A stretch of DNA of 64,000 bases from Berberis thunbergii (taxonomy: Eukaryota; Streptophyta; Magnoliopsida; Ranunculales; Berberidaceae), in the NCBI GenBank assembly GCA_003290165.1, contig QNQO01000450.1, positions 310,001 through 374,000 of the forward strand, in the 5' to 3' direction. The position numbers and the translations under genes are program-made. Of the stretch, positions 1 through 11,309 are shown in pieces. The first letter of the stretch is position 1, and each line of letters starts with the position of its first letter. The notes beneath the pieces are model-generated. The model was given only the letters and a program-made list of their open reading frames with translations. It ran no database searches and was not told where the DNA came from.

Positions 1-650
1 CTCGCCGGACCTCTGCCTTATAGAAAGTATGTAGTGCGAGCATTTTTTGAAAAACTAGCTTCCGAAAAAATGGGTCAGGAATTCTTTCACCGGTGTTTTG
101 AAAAAGTCGATTAACTTCGGTGGAAGGCTGTGGAACCAAGTCAATGCAGAGCTTTTTAGACTAGTGGGAAAGGTTTTGCACATGACGAACTCATATCCTT
201 CTTTGAGGACCATTACGTGCTGGTAATGACACAGATGATCGAAGGGATCGATGGTCCCATCATAAAAGTTGAGCTTCGGGGGAGTGAACTTACTCAGAAT
301 GGCCTCGTTCATGATCTGATCCACAAGTGGCGGGACTGATAGGCGATATAGTACGTCTGGATCATGCACTCCTCTGTGGAGGGGGTTTTCGAGGCCGAGC
401 CTCTCTGTCCTGGCGGCAAGCTCAACGTTAGCCACACAACTTCCCTTAGTCCAATGAGTACTAGCGGGGGCCTAGCTCTCCTAGGCTTGCTTCCTATCAT
501 CCTCTAGAGGCATATGTCTGTGTTGCTCTTGGTCTCCATTTGCAGCGGGTATGGGGGCAGCCTGAGCGTTGGACGTGTCCCTGGTTCTTTGTTGTTGCGT
601 GACCTAGTAATCACCATCTCTTTGGGTTTTGAAAGGAGACGATGCTTAGT
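1..650 (-). pseudogene. Tat-lineage Ty3/Gypsy gag fragment
   Basis: The minus-strand reading frame 435-55 encodes a Gag N-terminal region with the block FTPPKLNFYDGTIDPFDHL followed by a conserved tryptophan segment (SSALTWFHSLPP). This is typical of the plant retrotransposon Gag domain. A closely related Gag lies at 27066-27431. Upstream codons (435 to about 640) are interrupted by stops. The rest of gag and all of pol lie beyond the left edge of the window. Gag would form the virus-like particle; this copy is broken by stops and cut by the window. Assignment to the Tat lineage rests on similarity to the 24.6-28.5 kb element and on the tRNA-Asp-like primer site. Confidence 0.75.
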
Positions 651-670
651 GTAAAGTTAAGAGCTATGTC

Positions 671-689
671 GTCCCCACGAACGATGCCA
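671..689 (-). other. Degenerate primer-binding site (tRNA-Asp-like)
   Basis: Read on the minus strand the site is TGGCATCGTTCGTGGGGAC, three bases inside the LTR end. It resembles the 3' end complement of plant tRNA-Asp (TGGCGCCGTTGCCGGGG...) with several mismatches, as used by Tat/Athila-type elements. The tRNA assignment is from memory of the tRNA and is an inference. Confidence 0.5.
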
Positions 690-692
690 AAT

Positions 693-1355
693 TGATGCAG
701 TCGATTTTTGCTCCTGGCTAATCTGCACAAGTAACACACGTGAGCCACAAACCACCGTGGGGTGGCCGATGGCACTCCGATGCTAAAGTCAGATAGGGAT
801 ATGAAGAAGGTGTAATGCTGTAACAGGGAATTTGTAGCGTACCTTAGCTTACCAACCTCATGTCTTATTTATAGTGCAAGGAGTCATGATTCAACCTGGC
901 TTTCGTAGGCGTAGTTTAGGGAGGAGATCTTCGTGGAAATCTCTCTCAAATTAAGAGTCGTGTTGTAAGACGAAAGTTCTCTGTTAGCTCTATGCTCCTA
1001 GATACGCGGGAGATAATTCTTAATCAAAGAGCAATACGTAGAAGGGAGTTTCCCTATGCGGAAGATACTCTGGTGTTTGCTTCCTAGTTGGAAGCAGAGA
1101 GCAGTTGTAGTTGTCCGTCCGAAGCTGATCCTCAAGATATTTGTCTGAAGAAGGCTTATGGGTATTGAGGATAGTCGTGAGATGTGTGGGCCTAGCATGT
1201 TGTGAGAGTCCGGGTTCGCCTGGCAGACTAAAGTTGAGCGCTTTTAGAACCGCTTGAGTTGGATCTGTGTTGGGCTGGCGTTGGAGGCTGTAATTCCTCG
1301 AGATCATCATGACACGTGTACGGCTCTGGGACGTGACCGTTTTAATGTATCATCA
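693..1355 (-). repeat. LTR of Tat-family element (copy 1)
   Basis: This 663-bp block starts TGATGATACA and ends ...GCATCA on the minus strand, so the ends are short inverted repeats TGATG/CATCA. It aligns along its length with LTRs at 27797-28484, 24556-25009 (truncated) and 39776-40462 (opposite strand). The shared landmarks are the ACACGTGTACG motif, the AACTACGCC/TCTTCC block, and a primer site directly inside. As the 5' LTR of a minus-strand element it belongs to the gag fragment on its left. The partner LTR is outside the window. Confidence 0.85.
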
Positions 1356-3440
1356 GTTGGCATATGTGATTTTATAAACTGCATATAATAGATCATGTAC
1401 TAATTTACAATTCTTCTATATATAATACTTTCTCGATATCGTATTGGGAATTATGATCTGATGAGACAGAGTCGAAGTATTTCACGAAAATTCACGTTGT
1501 TCATTAGAACGAGTTGTTAATCTGAAACTGATTGTTCTTAAAAATGTTTGGTTCTTCAGGAACAAGTCGTTCATCATTATTATTGTAACGATGGGAATAT
1601 TGTCCCGTCATCAATGCAAGTGATCTAGCAAAAGCAAAATCACAATTGTTTTACGACCTTCAGATTCATGGTATGATTGAACTCCTCGCTCACCTAATTA
1701 AGTTTTTCTCTTCTTTAACCCTAATGAGATGACAATGCATTTGTCTAATGTAAGTTTCTGGCTACTAACATTAAAGATGATACATAAAAGTTTATTTGTT
1801 ATTGTAATATTGAATTCATTATAATACATATTAATGCATATATCGTTAAAAGACTCAACAAAGTTTCTTCCGAAATAGCTGAAATTAACATATATAAATA
1901 GGCAAATACTATTGTGATAAAAAAAATGTGAGGTCTTCTGTATCTTCAAAAATGTGTAAAAACATCTATGACATTCACTGTCTATATCTTATGGTAGAGA
2001 AAATATTTCATAATTTTGTCATAAAGTATGAATTCAAGTAGACATGTATTGTCTTCATAATTTGCAATTCAGAGTCTTTACCTTTAAACAAATATAGACA
2101 AAAACAAATTGTATTCAACGAATGAACAAATCATATACATATATTAGTTAGAGAGGAGGGTAAAATGGAAAAGAAAAATTGAGTTGAAGACATACATTTC
2201 CACTGTTCATTTGGAGAACACCTATTATACTATTTATATACATATATAGATGTCTTCAAGACGTGTATATAATTTTGTACCACCAAGTAGTGTTACGATT
2301 TTAACTCTTTAAGATGTCATGTATCTCTTTTTATTATAACGTTGACATCACCTTCAGGTAATATCATTTTGAAAATATATCAGTCATTTAACAAAAATGT
2401 ATTTATTTTCATAAAGTATTATGAAATTGATAATGATCTTCAATATGTTCTTCCAGACATTTTATATCTCAAGTAAACAACTATGTTGACCACGATTATA
2501 AAGTCAACATGTGCTTCAGGCACAATTTATATAATCAGTCAACATCTTCAATATTTCAAATTTTCAATCCAACTTCAAGTTTGATTTTATATGGGAGATC
2601 CGAGTTGAAATTTCAAGCACTAAACTCCAGGTCCAGATTGTTACCAAGAGATCTTAGGGTCAGATGATGGGACAAAGATAAATATTGCTCAATAGCATAA
2701 TAAACTTATAGATTAGATGCTTTGAATAACTTTGGGTTCCCATATATAGAATCTTTGAGTTTCATTACAAATCAAACTCATGATCTAAGATTCCTTAAAA
2801 TGATTGAATAATTAACACTTAAAACGAGTTCTACACAGATGATACATTAAATTTGTAAGTGTATATAACAATAATGAATTTAGGGAACTTCCGATCCCGA
2901 CGTGTATCAAAGCTCAGGTGTAACAATATAAATTGACTTAAGTGGGCTATAATTGATTTAAAATGAACCGAATGTTCATAAGCCAAGTATATTTCAACCA
3001 AAAATTTGTTCATGTCTTCCTAAGCATAAAATTCCTGAACATAAAGTGAAGTCCAAATTATGCCTAAGCACGCCAACTATGTATTAATAGACTCAAATAT
3101 ATAAATTGAGCAATGTTTGATCAAGTTTTTGATGTCATTATCCTACAATTTTGGCCATTCAGTCTGCAAGGAAAATTTGATGCCTACTAGTACATGGAAT
3201 AAGATAATAACTCCCATGTAGCAATATCAACCATGTGAAAATTTAGATTTTCATATAAATCATAAAAAAAAAAAGTGCCTTTTGGTTATAATGATTGAGT
3301 GAAGAAAATCTCTAGTTTGAATGATATCCAATTTATAAACGATTTTCTATAGCAAAAACAACTTTTTGGGTATGTTTGGTTAGTCATTTCACTTGTTATG
3401 TAGATTTTTGTTGTTTGGTTTTCTATAGCAAAAAAAAATA
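1356..3440. other. AT-rich stretch, no gene recognised
   Basis: No coding exon, RNA gene or terminal-repeat element could be recognised here. The sequence is AT-rich. Short imperfect motifs such as CTTCAAG recur around 2.2-2.6 kb but do not form a clear tandem array. It may be old decayed transposon or plain intergenic DNA. Confidence 0.5.
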
Positions 3441-3448
3441 ACATCCGA

Positions 3449-3759
3449 TTCTTGCTATTGTTTGGAGATGGTAGGAAGGGCTTTGGTCATGATGATCATG
3501 ACTTCTCCTCATCCTCAGTTACCTCAAAAACATCAACTGATCAAGATAAGGTAACCAAGCAAGATCTCTTATACTCATTGTAAGTCTAGATCTCTCTTTC
3601 TCTCTTGACTATGTACTACATCTACATGTAGCGTGCAAATATATACGGTCTTAATGTGTTCTCTTTGATTTGTTGCTTCTTGGTGCACAAACGAACCTTG
3701 TAGCAAGAAGTCCAACGAAGCCGCCTGTAAGCCCAGGCCAAGGTCCACAGACCAACTGA
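3449..3759 (+). pseudogene. PROPEP-like copy, 5' decayed (tandem paralogue)
   Basis: Reading from 3449, the frame gives FLLLFGDGRKGFGHDD and then a Ser/Thr/Asp-rich spacer. This parallels FLKCLGLDGHK plus an acidic spacer in the intact copy at 5231. After a GT-AG interval, 3709-3756 encodes SPTKPPVSPGQGPQTN and a TGA at 3757, matching the C-terminal elicitor signature of the next gene. A canonical donor (GTAAGT at 3580) joined to an acceptor ending at 3707 restores the frame; an earlier donor at 3551 does not. No in-frame ATG exists between the upstream stop at 3401 and the homology, and the CYYF-like N-terminus is missing. It is therefore probably a decayed tandem copy, but its peptide-coding end is intact. 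An unseen upstream exon is the alternative. Confidence 0.65.
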
Positions 3760-4734
3760 CCGTAGTAGCTACACAAACTCCTGTTCACCATCAAAATCAC
3801 CCTTCTTTATTTTTGGAGCCTGATTTAGTCAGAGCAGTTATTGTAGTGTGCAGTTGTGGAAGTCGACTGGTGTTTGCTGGCTGGACCACTAGGTATGAGA
3901 CTAGACATTGTTTAGTATTGCTTAGTGTGTGTTATCTTAAAACTGTGTGTTATCTTCTCTACTTGTTTCTCTGTTTGATATAGTTTAGTGTTTGTTGTCC
4001 TAGGAATCTCTTGCTTGTAGATCTGTAAATAAGGATCTTTAAAAAATTGTGATGATATTGCATCAATGTCTAGTACTGCTTGTGAGAAGGGAATTACAGT
4101 TTGTTACTACTAGTACTGATGCTAATGAAATCCTTCAGTAATTATGTGTATTTGTGTTCAACAAAGTCAGGAGCTCAACAAGAGATTGATCAAACCAAAG
4201 AAATGTGCAAAATCAAGGACTTCTAAAGTGATTACAAATATTTTGGGGCATATAGGCTGCATCTAGCTAGTTATGGGAGTTGGGTTCTATAGAGATGAGC
4301 AAATTCTCACATATATGGGAGTCACTATGCCATCCACAACTTCACTTTTTGTACGCATTTCTTTCTCCTCTTATCGATTTTCCCTTCATTCACCCACACT
4401 TAATGAAATTTGATTGTATGTTAGTGTATTTCAAAGTTAAGTAGTTTGTACTTTAATTTGTAGGTAAAAATATAGTTAGGGTTATTTGCGCTTTAGCAAC
4501 CCCACCTAGAGGCTATTGACAACAAGTTCAAAGGTTACGTGATTAAAGTCCTAGGAAGAGCATCCACTACCGACATATTGTAATACATTTATTTGCTATT
4601 CATAATGTCAAAAGAAGCTGAATTTGAGCCTCATATGAGTCAAGTTTGAAAGAAGTAAAATAGTGCTCGAACAAATATGGAAGAGTGTTATTTAGCTACC
4701 AATATGGTCACATTGGTTTCCTTTGAGCATTTGA

Positions 4735-5073
4735 AGTCAAATGCTTTTGCAATAGCTTCCTAGTTTGGTTCCAAAAGGATGGAAATGAGGTTTGCAGACA
4801 TTCACAAAGTTAGGAGCCCCGCACTTCAAAATTTATACCGCCTTAGTATAGTATAAGTATAGTTATATTATACCAGTGGGTATACTATATGATCAACTCG
4901 AATGCGACCATTTCCCTATATATACCATTTTGTTGGCTAAAATGGTGGTTGGATTGTTATATCACAAGGTCAAGGTAGGTGCTCTTAGTTACAGATGGTG
5001 TAAATGAGATACTCAATTCAGGCATTTTGGAAGGGCATGTGCCATGCATGTGTATTTTACTATTTTAAGTCAA
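4735..5073 (+). promoter_or_regulatory. W-box cluster upstream of PROPEP
   Basis: Three WRKY-type W-boxes are seen as reverse complements of TTGAC[C/T]: AGTCAA at 4735-4740, GGTCAA at 4968-4973 and AGTCAA at 5068-5073. A TATA-like CTATATATAC lies at 4916-4925. PROPEP genes are known to be induced by wounding and immune signals through WRKY factors. Three hexamers in about 500 bp is only modestly above chance in AT-rich DNA, so the role is inferred. Confidence 0.4.
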
Positions 5074-5148
5074 GTAGAACGGTCAGGGATATTGAAACTC
5101 AAAGGGATTCATAGACCCAACATTAATGGTCCTTGCAGGTCTTTAAGA

Positions 5149-5166
5149 CCCCCCCCCCCCCCCCCC
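5149..5166 (+). repeat. Poly-C run (18 nt)
   Basis: An uninterrupted run of 18 C sits about 65 bp before the PROPEP start codon, probably in its 5' leader. Similar runs occur at 11539-11560 and 18192-18210. Length may be unreliable in the assembly. Confidence 0.9.
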
Positions 5167-5230
5167 AACCAAACAACAATTTCTTTAAGACAGTAGGTAA
5201 AGCAAGAGAAAAAGAGATAGCTTGGAAGAG

Positions 5231-5605
5231 ATGGGGGACTCATCTAGGCAGGAAGCAACAGAAACATGTACGAGTCTCCTCAACACCTTCAATCCCTGTT
5301 ACTACTTTGAAGTAGTAGCACAGGCTTTCCTCAAATGCTTAGGTCTTGATGGTCATAAACAAACAATTCAAGATGAAACGAGTACTTCACAAGATGACTC
5401 TCCAACAGCAACAACAACAACAACAGAAGAAGCAAACATAACCGCTGTAAACCTTTCTCTCTTTTGTGTTTTTGTGTTTATGTTAAGTGATTTTATTATG
5501 ATTTTTTTGTTGTTTGATAATGCATAACAGCTAATCACAAGAAGGGGAAGAAGGAATCCTCCAAAACCAGGTGTAAGCACTGGGCAAGATCCACAGAACA
5601 ACTGA
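5231..5605 (+). CDS. PROPEP: Plant elicitor peptide precursor (PROPEP)
   Basis: Two exons, 5231-5446 and 5531-5605, with a phase-0 GT-AG intron of 84 bp, encode 96 residues; AtPROPEP1 is 92. The N-terminal half contains an amphipathic segment CYYFEVVAQAFLKCLGL, the counterpart of the LKCLGL block in Arabidopsis PROPEP1. An acidic, Thr/Gln-rich spacer follows. The protein ends TRRGRRNPPKPGVSTGQD followed by PQNN, which has the basic cluster, Pro-rich centre and [S/T]G..PQNN end of dicot Pep peptides such as tomato Pep6. In the known family the C-terminal ~23 residues are released from the cytosolic precursor, by metacaspases in Arabidopsis. The peptide binds the receptor kinases PEPR1/2 and amplifies immune signalling. 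The start at 5231 is the first ATG in frame. A decayed paralogue lies 1.5 kb upstream in the same orientation. The splice sites, length and both conserved blocks agree, so confidence is high although identity rests on memory of the family. Confidence 0.85.
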
Positions 5606-6480
5606 TCTTAAAGTCCTTATTCATACCAACTTCTATCCCTTGTTCTTCTACTTTGGGTTGAGCATCTTAACACACCTTTTAATGGCTTTATTTGTATCCT
5701 TTTACAGATCTCTGTACGTAGTGGTTGTAGTGTTATTTATTTTTTATGCTTTGTAACGAGAATAGTGACATCTGCATGTAATGAAGATAGATTAGAAATG
5801 GTGCATCTGACACGTAGTGTTCAACTTTGAGTTTGTGCGTGAGGGGGATGCGTGTATTTCTATTTGTATATTGGTAAGGAGAGTACATTAATTGCCATGA
5901 ACACTCGAGAGTACATTTGTTGTTGAAATATATTTTTTGTGTTTGATTTCTTTTTCATGAAAAACCATAAAATTACTAGAGAAAAGAGTGTAATAAATGA
6001 GAAAAAAAAGCTTCTATCCCACATGATGTTGAAGATGGCTAGCCATGTCGCTTCAATTTTTTATCATGAAGAAAATTTTTCCCCATAGAAACTTTTTTCA
6101 TGATTTTGCGAGAACACATGTGGTGAATGTTGCCAATTTTAGCCTCACTACCCCTCCTCTCTTCCACTCAATGGGTTTTCATGAAAAAACAAAAGGTACC
6201 CCTAAGTTACATCTTGTATGTAATGCAACAAATTGTCTAGGATGATATGATCAGTACTGCAAAATGTTTTACATTGTGAAACAATTTGTGTACACGACAG
6301 ATGTATAAATCTTGAAACACATGGATTTTGTGATGGGATCACGTGGAAAGGTTTTTATATATTGAAGAATAGGTAAATAATGTTTGAAAAATGTTAGTAT
6401 GATAAGCAGGGTGGTTGCCCGCCAAAACATGTATATATATATACACAAAACTGTTAAATTAAGTATTAGAGTTTTCTGAT
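5606..6480. other. PROPEP 3' region and intergenic DNA
   Basis: The first ~150 bp probably hold the 3' UTR of the PROPEP gene (T-rich, with TTGTA-type signals). Beyond that no gene or element is recognised. Short open frames around 6045-6245 show no family resemblance. Confidence 0.45.
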
Positions 6481-6483
6481 CTA

Positions 6484-6670
6484 ATGGACTTGTACATCAA
6501 TTGTAGTTCAGTTGGTCAGACATTCATTCTTTTTGTGAGACGTTGCGAGTTTGAAACTCACCTGTTAGAAATTTGTGAGGATATTAAATGGACTAACAGG
6601 CTCGAAGCGAGAGAGGTGGACGATGCGATGAGGATATTAAGTGAAAACCCAATTAATAAAATAAAATAAA
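6484..6670 (+). mobile_element. tRNA-derived SINE relic
   Basis: The head reads TGTAGTTCAGTTGGTCAGAC, an A-box-like RNA polymerase III element. About 35 bp later comes GCGAGTTTGAAACTCAC, a degenerate B box. The body ends in an A-rich tail (ATTAATAAAATAAAATAAA). A 33-bp piece of the body (GAAATTTGTGAGGATATTAA...) is duplicated just downstream at about 6688. Plant SINEs have this layout. No clear target duplication was found. Confidence 0.55.
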
Positions 6671-6820
6671 CCAGCAATAATTAATTAGAAATTTGTGAGG
6701 ATATTAAGTGGACTAACAGGAGCGAAATAAATAGAAAAGGTCAACGGAAAGCAAGTCTATGCGAGATGGAAACGACAAAGATATTAACTGCTAACAATAT
6801 TGTAGCATTCGGGCCTGATT

Positions 6821-6909
6821 TGGTTAACCCTAAAGGGTCAGTCATTGTAGCATTCGGGTATGAATTAATAAATAAATAAATAAAAAGGGTTAGTCAATGA
6901 CCCAATTTT
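6821..6909 (+). mobile_element. LINE 3'-end fragment
   Basis: The block GGTTAACCCTAAAGGGTCAG, then GTAGCATTCGGG and a (AATA)n stretch followed by GGGTTAGTCAATGACCCAATTT, parallels the 3' end of the LINE at 17850-17937. That end reads AGTTAACCCTATAGGGTCAG, GTAGCCTTCGGG, and then GGGTCAACATCCCAATTTG. It is a severely 5'-truncated member of the same LINE family. Confidence 0.65.
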
Positions 6910-7256
6910 TTTTTATTTTTTTTTTAAAGAAGAAGATTGGAAGAGGTTAGAAGTAATCTAAGGATCATAAAATGATTGATTGATAACCCATTTTATTTAT
7001 TCTAATTAATAGTGTGCTGGTGCACTAGGTGGGTTTTAGCTAATGTGTCTCATACACTGGTATTTCTTAATCAATAAATTAGACTAATAAAATTAGATTT
7101 TAGAAAATTGTTCCATATATTTTCATACTAACAAATTTTCACCTCGTTTAACAAATTGATATGGAAATTTTTATATTTTGACAAAAGAACAAAAACCAGA
7201 AAGACGTACACATAGAAAGCAACACAAAAACAAGATGACAAAGATATACAAACTCT

Positions 7257-8150
7257 GTTTGGGGCGGATTTGGTAAAGGACCCTAGTTCTTGGGGCGGAT
7301 ATGGATTTTCATTCTGCATCCGTTTAACCTGTGAAATTACAAAAATACCCTTCGAGTATATAAAGGAATTAACCTTTTCACAGTTTCACTCGCACACACA
7401 CTCGCAGAGTCGCTCCCTTCCCCTCCCCCCTCTCACAGAGATATCACCCTCACTCCCTCACACCGCTTCTCTCTCACAGATCTTCCTCCCTCACACCCCC
7501 TTCCTCCCTCACACCGCCTCTTTCTTACAGATCTTCCTCCCTCACACTGCCTCTCCCTCTGCCCTTCCTTTTCACAGAGAGAATGAGAGATCTCCCTCCC
7601 TCACACTAGAGGGTTTCGCCTCTCACAAAGAGAATGAGGGTCGAAGCCTCTTTCAAGTCAGACTCAATTTTGCTTCTCACGGCCAAGATCAGATTCTCAG
7701 TCAATCGAAATCGAAGCTTCCCACCTTCCTCTCCCCATCAGAGATCAGATCAGATATGAGATCAGATATCTCTGTGATTAGATCTGAGATCAGATCTTTG
7801 TGATCAAATTTGAAATTTCATCTCAGAGATGAGATCGATTTTTTTAGATTGAAGATTTTTTATGTAATTTTTTTAGATCGAATTTTTTTTTTGTAATTTG
7901 TTGTAATTTTTATATCGGAGATATATATATATATATATTTGTAATTTGTTGTATGGTTTTTGTATGTATAAATGATCGTTTACCTATCTTATACTGTGTA
8001 ATGAAGAAAAAATTTTAACGGATATTTTGGGTGGGGCGGAGGTGGGCTTTTAATAAATTTATAAACGGATTGGCGGGGCGGATTTGGGGATCCGTTATTC
8101 CTGACGGATCGGGGATGGATTTACTTAAATCCGCCCCGTTGTCATCCCTA
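7257..8150. mobile_element. hAT-like non-autonomous element (left end decayed)
   Basis: The right end (AAATCCGCCCC...CATCCCTA at 8128-8150) is nearly the reverse complement of the TAGGGATGGCA...GGGGCAG end of the hAT element at 49194. The preceding 100 bp (ATAAACGGAT...GGGGCGGATTTGGGGATCC) also match that element's right end. The left side has only GGGGCGGAT motifs at 7260 and 7292 and no clean terminus or 8-bp duplication. The interior is CT-rich with repeated CTCCCTCACACCG/CACAGATCTTCC units (7400-7560) and GATC-rich DNA (7735-7800). The long frame across it (7270-7803) is a low-complexity by-product, not a gene. Confidence 0.6.
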
Positions 8151-10042
8151 ATGAAACCATGAGTCTCGTTTCTAGGTGTATAGTTTCCCTCTTTTCTTGT
8201 GCATTCTCTATTACAACTTTCAGCACTCTTTTCTACACACTTTTATAGAATTTCTGATCCTGAGATCATCAGAACTTCAAGTTAATTACTTATCATGAAT
8301 TTAACAATTTCTTTGATTTCACGTGTTTATTCCTAATTCTGTTAAAACCATATTGAGATTGGAACAAACAAAAAAAAACCTAACAATAGACTATTAACTT
8401 TGCCTACCCTAAAAAAACATGAAAATAAAGCAATAGCCAATTATCTAAAGCAATTAATTTTATTTTTTTTTAAACCTCCAGTGGGGAGGGGCAATTATGA
8501 AGCAAATTCAATAGGTAAGCATCCAAGACTAAAGAGAAATCATTAAACCATACCAACGATGAACACAAAAACCAACTAAAGATCATTACAAGGGTGACCA
8601 GAAGCTAAGAAAAAGGAGTAAAAACCCTGTGGTTACAAAAATGAAAAAAAATAATTCTGAAAAGGCCTAGGAGACCACGTTAACGAATCCATCTATTTTC
8701 TTTTCTACTTCTTTCTTTGATATATTCATTTAAAGTTGTTAAATGAAAGGTTTATTTCATTCACTTTGATGTCGATCCCTTTGCAAAATAAGGTGTGGTG
8801 GTGGCGAGGGAGATTGGGGATCGATGTGCGACCAAATGCAGTGGCAGTGTGGTGTTTTAATTAATTTAAAAATTACTAATTGTACACCGTGTGCCAAATA
8901 AATTGAAAGGAATTTTGGTAATGTAAACTCATATCTTGTCTATATATATATATATATATATACATATACGATTACAAACATTGAGAGTCTCGAGATTCAC
9001 AAAGTTCGAAAGGAATTTTGCTTGTGCCTCTCCATATAAGCCAATATTATTTATTTTAATTATTATTGATATTGATCGATGACATTTTCATTTCCTCCAC
9101 TCTCTTACCGTCAAACTACGGGGTTTTTTTTCATTTCAACATTTTTCCTCATCTGTTCACCTCAGATGTCATGTTCATATATACTCCATTTATTTTAAGA
9201 GGGCTTGTAAATGAAAACTCAATGAAAAGGGATCATGTAGTCTACATGATAAAAGAGGACATATACTCTGCGTGATAAAAGTGGATTTGGTCTCACATTC
9301 AATTCTTCCATCGCATCCACAAATCACAGGGAGAATATGTTGGACATACTTTTCACTCGATACAGAAAATTTAAGGAGGCAAAAGTTAACAAATAACAAA
9401 TGCAAAATATACTTATTCAAAAAACTTCAATAGATTTTGATGAGTAGTTCGAGAATTAAAAAACATGATTGTAGCCCAATCTTACCAAAATTGATTGGTG
9501 CATGATAACCTTTTTTTTTCTTTCCAGAAAATAAATAAATCAATGTGTCAATTATAAATATCCCAAAGACATGCCATTTATAAAAAATGTTTATTGAACT
9601 TAATTAGCATGCATGAATTGTTTCATCAATTTTAAATTTCTCGATTGAATATGGACACTTTAAAAATTCTGTAATAGTGAGTTTTTTTTAGATTGTAAAT
9701 GTTTTAATTATTGGTATTCACTTTCTTAACTTTTAAACTAATACATTGATTATCTCAAAATCTTCTAATTTGAACCTTTTAAACTAATACATTGATTATC
9801 TCAAAATCTTCTAATTTGAACCGTCATTTGTCTACCATCCTGATTTATATCCCACGGGTTTAGTATATTTTATTAAAGGTTTTTTGTTTTTAACTTTGGG
9901 TCCAGTTGGTTTAACGTAATTGAGTTCAGGTCTCATTTTAAACTATTTCAGTTTAGGATTGAAATGACATACTCGTGCACTAACTAACCTATGGACTTTT
10001 CGTTCTTCTGGATAACTGTGTTGAAAATTTTAAATTGGCAAT
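8151..10042. other. Intergenic; microsatellite and 46-bp duplication
   Basis: No gene is recognised. A (TA)n microsatellite occupies about 8939-8962. An exact tandem duplication of a 46-bp unit (TTTTAAACTAATACATTGAT...) fills 9731-9822. Frames at 9066-9420 look random. Confidence 0.6.
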
Positions 10043-10353
10043 CACTACACCAAATTGATATATTTGTAACAACTCCCAAAATAGTAACAATTTTGAGCTG
10101 TTACAATCAATCAAACAATTTTAAGTCAAAACTAAATTAAGTTAAAAAAATGAAAAACAGTCACACAAAAAAAGTAATACAATAAATTACATCACCATGA
10201 ATAGGTATCACTTGTAGGATCACACTATTCATGGTGATACAATAATTGTATCATTTTGCTTGTGAAAATATGTAAAATTGTCTTGTGAATTGTTATAGTT
10301 CAAAAGTGTTATTGTTTTTGGGGTTATTACAAAAGTGCAAATTTGGTATAGTG
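10043..10353. mobile_element. Small CACTA-type (EnSpm) MITE
   Basis: The left terminus is CACTACACCAAATT and the right terminus is the reverse complement of CACTATACCAAATT, so 13 of 14 terminal bases pair. The interior carries subterminal motifs TTGTAACA/TGTTACAA on both sides, as CACTA elements do. At 311 bp it has no transposase and must have moved in trans. The 3-bp flanks (AAT/AGT) no longer match exactly. Confidence 0.75.
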
Positions 10354-11309
10354 AGTGAAGGAGAAAACCATTGAGGATGTCAACAAGTCCAACTCCAATG
10401 ATGATGACACGGGTGTTTTATTTCGTGTGACGTAGTCAGGGGAAGGGGTGGTGGTTTGCAATTGTACTACACGCTTTGATGGTAGTGGAAATGGAGATTG
10501 TGGTGGTTGTAAAGGTGAAGTTTTGAGAGTAAGGATAATAGTCATGGAGGATCATCAAGTTTGGAGCTTTGAGTAGAGACTTGTTTGTTGTTTTTCTCAT
10601 TCCCATTTGATCTCCTTTGATGTTTTGAAGGTTCCCGTGGCAATTGAGAGCTAGTGGCCATGAGTGGTTTGCGCTACACTAGCTTGGATTGGACAATAGC
10701 TATTTGATATCATTATGATACATGTACATCGACGTTAATTGATATCATTATGTATGCACATGGACGTTGAAAACATTGTCGCTTTGCAAATGAGAGATGG
10801 ACGTCCAGCCCATTTGGTTATAGCAAGTAGTAAATTTTGAATTGCATGGGTATGAGGAATAAAATTATTTGGCTTTTATTGGAATAGAATTGGTTTCTAT
10901 GTTTTGTTATTCAAGTTCAATAGGAATAGAGATTTATAAGGAAAGCTAATAATAATTGAGTTATAAATTAATTTGGTTTTTTCACCTTTATAAAAAAAAA
11001 AAGAGTCTTTCTTTGATCTCAAAAGAAGGCAAAGTAGAAAGGATGGAAGACTACATAACAGATGTCACGATTTGGTTCCCAAAACACTAAAAATTGAAAC
11101 GTGGCGCAACTCTATTTTTATTCATTTACTTTACATGCCAATTGTTTCACCTGCTAGCACATGAAAAAAAAAAAAAAAACTTAGATCTGAGAGTGTAACT
11201 TACCTCTCAGTTTGTTCAACCACGAAAACTACTACTCTATCACTCAACACCTCCTGTTGCACCACCACTTGCATCCGAGTAGGGGTACACTCATTTGCTA
11301 CAAAACAAG
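10354..11309. other. Intergenic, no gene recognised
   Basis: No conserved coding block is seen. Around 11063 the sequence TGTCACGATTTGGTTCCCAA resembles the start of some plant Gypsy LTRs and may be the left edge of the repeat that follows, but no matching end was found. Confidence 0.4.

Noticed and set aside
7270..7803. 177-codon open frame
   Set aside because: Low-complexity CT-rich repeats inside an hAT-like element; no domain or codon signal.
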